DNA of 64,000 nt from an uncultured Hyphomicrobiales bacterium. Its GTDB lineage: Bacteria > Pseudomonadota > Alphaproteobacteria > Rhizobiales > Xanthobacteraceae. This document shows, piece after piece, positions 62,342 through 64,000 of this stretch. The stretch lies in assembly GCA_903839845.1 (NCBI GenBank), contig CAIMEA010000031.1, positions 1 through 64,000 on the forward strand, in the 5' to 3' direction. The position numbers were made by a program, and so were the translations under genes. Every line of letters begins with the position of its first letter. Within the stretch, counting starts at the first letter, position 1. The notes beneath the pieces were generated by a model. It worked only from the letters and a program-made list of their open reading frames with translations. It made no database searches and was not told the DNA's origin.

Positions 62342-63382
62342 TCATAGTCCGTAGCGCTGGCCCATTTCCGGGTCCTTGGCGGCGACCAGCTTAGCCAAGT
62401 CTATCAATACCTTGGCCTGCTTCCAGGTGGCGTCGTCCTGCATTTTGCCGTCGATCATGACCGCGCCGGCGCCGTCCGGCATGGACTCGACGATTTTCCG
62501 GGCGAAGGCGACTTCGGCGGGGTCGGGCGCGTAGACCTTTTTGGCGATGGCGATCTGCGACGGGTGCAGGGTCCAGGCGCCGACGCAGCCAAGCAAAAAC
62601 GAATTGCGGAATTGTGACTCGCAGGCGGCGGCGTCGGAGAAATCGCCGAACGGTCCGTAGAACGGCTTGATGCCGGCGCTCGCGCAGGCATCGACCATTT
62701 TCGCCGTGGTGTAGTGCCAGAGGTCCTGCTGGTAGGCGGCGCGGGGCGCGTCTCCAGCCGCGTCTGCCAAAACCTTGTATTCGGGATGACCGCCGCCGAC
62801 GCGGGTGGTCTTCATCGCACGCGAGGCGGCGAGATCGGCCGGGCCCAAACTCATGCCGTGCATGCGCGGCGAGGCGGTGGCGATGGCCTCGACATTGTTG
62901 ACGCCCTGCGCGGTTTCCAGAATGGCGTGGATCATGATCGGCTTTGTCACCTTGTGACGGGCCTCAAGCTGCGCCAGCAACTGGTCGAGATAATGGATGT
63001 CCCAGGGACCGTCGACCTTGGGCAGCATGATGACATCGAGTTTGTTGCCGATCGCGCCGACGATCTCGGTGACGTCGTCGAGCGCCCAGGGCGAGTTGAG
63101 GGCATTGATGCGGGTCCACAGGCCGGTCGGCCCAAAATCCACCGTCTGGCCCATCTCGATGAAGCCCTTGCGGGCGGTTTCCTTGGCCTCGACCGGAATG
63201 GCGTCTTCCAGGTTGCCCAGCACCACGTCGACGGTTTTGGCCAGTTCGGGCACCTTGGCGCGCATTTTTTCCATGTGCGGCGGCACGAAATGGATCATGC
63301 GCTCGAGCCGGATCGGCAAATCGCGCATCGGGGCGGGCGCGCCAATGGCAAGCGGCTGAAAGAACTGGCGGGGCAGCTTCAC
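62342..63382 (-). CDS. HpcH/HpaI aldolase / citrate lyase family CoA ester lyase
   Basis: [48 protein letters not shown]...[30 protein letters not shown] start (VKLPRQFF). Confidence 0.9.
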   Translation of the reverse strand: MKLPRQFFQPLAIGAPAPMRDLPIRLERMIHFVPPHMEKMRAKVPELAKTVDVVLGNLEDAIPVEAKETARKGFIEMGQTVDFGPTGLWTRINALNSPWALDDVTEIVGAIGNKLDVIMLPKVDGPWDIHYLDQLLAQLEARHKVTKPIMIHAILETAQGVNNVEAIATASPRMHGMSLGPADLAASRAMKTTRVGGGHPEYKVLADAAGDAPRAAYQQDLWHYTTAKMVDACASAGIKPFYGPFGDFSDAAACESQFRNSFLLGCVGAWTLHPSQIAIAKKVYAPDPAEVAFARKIVESMPDGAGAVMIDGKMQDDATWKQAKVLIDLAKLVAAKDPEMGQRYGL

Positions 63383-63477
63383 GGGATTAGGTCCTTCCAA
63401 AAGACACGTCTCGCGTTTAGAGGAATGCAAAGGCCGCGCCAAGTAGGCTCGCGAACGTCGAAATCGGGACACCAGGA

Positions 63478-64000
63478 ATGATCGAGGTTCTCAATCTGGC
63501 GCTGCCGTTTTTCGGCCTGATCATCATCGGTTTTGTCTGCGGCAAGATCAAGCAGATCCCGGACACCGCGCTCGCCTGGATGAATTTCTTCATCGTCTAT
63601 GTGTCGCTGCCGGCTTTGTTCTTCCGCATCCTGTCGCAGACGCCGCTCGACCAACTGGCGAGGACCGACTTTATCCTCGCCACCACTCTGTCCACCTTCT
63701 TCGCCTTCGCAGTCGCCTTCGCCATCGGCATGGCGATCCGCGGCGGCCGTATCGACGAGTCGACCATCGCCGGGCTTGCCGGCGGCTACGGCAATATTGG
63801 CTACATGGGCCCGGGTCTGGCGCTGGCGACTTTGGGGGCGCAGGCGGCGGTGCCGGTGGCGCTGATTTTCTGTTTCGACACGCTTTTGTTGTTCTCGCTG
63901 GTGCCGTTCATGATGGCTATTGCGAGTCCTGATAAGAAGAGCGTTGCGTCGGTCGGAATGGATGTGCTTAAGCGCATCGGCACCAATCCGCTGGTGATCG
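63478..64000 (+). CDS. AEC family (auxin efflux carrier) transporter, truncated by window end
   Basis: [52 protein letters not shown]...[15 protein letters not shown]; no stop before 64000. Confidence 0.9.
   Translation, partial: MIEVLNLALPFFGLIIIGFVCGKIKQIPDTALAWMNFFIVYVSLPALFFRILSQTPLDQLARTDFILATTLSTFFAFAVAFAIGMAIRGGRIDESTIAGLAGGYGNIGYMGPGLALATLGAQAAVPVALIFCFDTLLLFSLVPFMMAIASPDKKSVASVGMDVLKRIGTNPLVI

Overview
This is a GC-rich alphaproteobacterial chromosomal window, probably Rhizobiales near Bradyrhizobium/Rhodopseudomonas/Pseudolabrys (lineage inferred from gene content and order, not tested). It is mostly housekeeping: uvrA, ssb, gyrA, coaD, two cyclophilins, queA-tgt, glmU, glmS, recG, sdhE, mfd, hspQ and a tRNA-Lys(UUU). 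Between these lie catabolic and transport genes: three tctC/Bug-type binding proteins, amidohydrolases, a two-subunit Mo-hydroxylase, two FAD monooxygenases, a cupin, an alpha/beta hydrolase and a HpcH/HpaI lyase. There is also a GH17/GT2 beta-glucan synthesis locus. I found no CRISPR array, IS element, prophage or rRNA. The items most worth a second look are: (1) an AT-rich membrane-protein gene at the left edge, apparently the end of a cut-off operon; (2) an Ig-repeat autotransporter split by a clean 1-nt frameshift; (3) a PleD-like REC-REC-GGDEF protein that has lost its catalytic motif; (4) an acyl-CoA synthetase-like protein with a destroyed P-loop motif; (5) GAAC-N7-GAAC LexA-type boxes upstream of uvrA and ssb; (6) a two-copy structured intergenic repeat and several other mosaic palindromic repeats, one of which overlaps the queA ribosome-binding site; (7) a stand-alone protoglobin. 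I did not find a convincing multi-gene system of an unknown kind. The left-edge operon is the best candidate but is truncated by the window.
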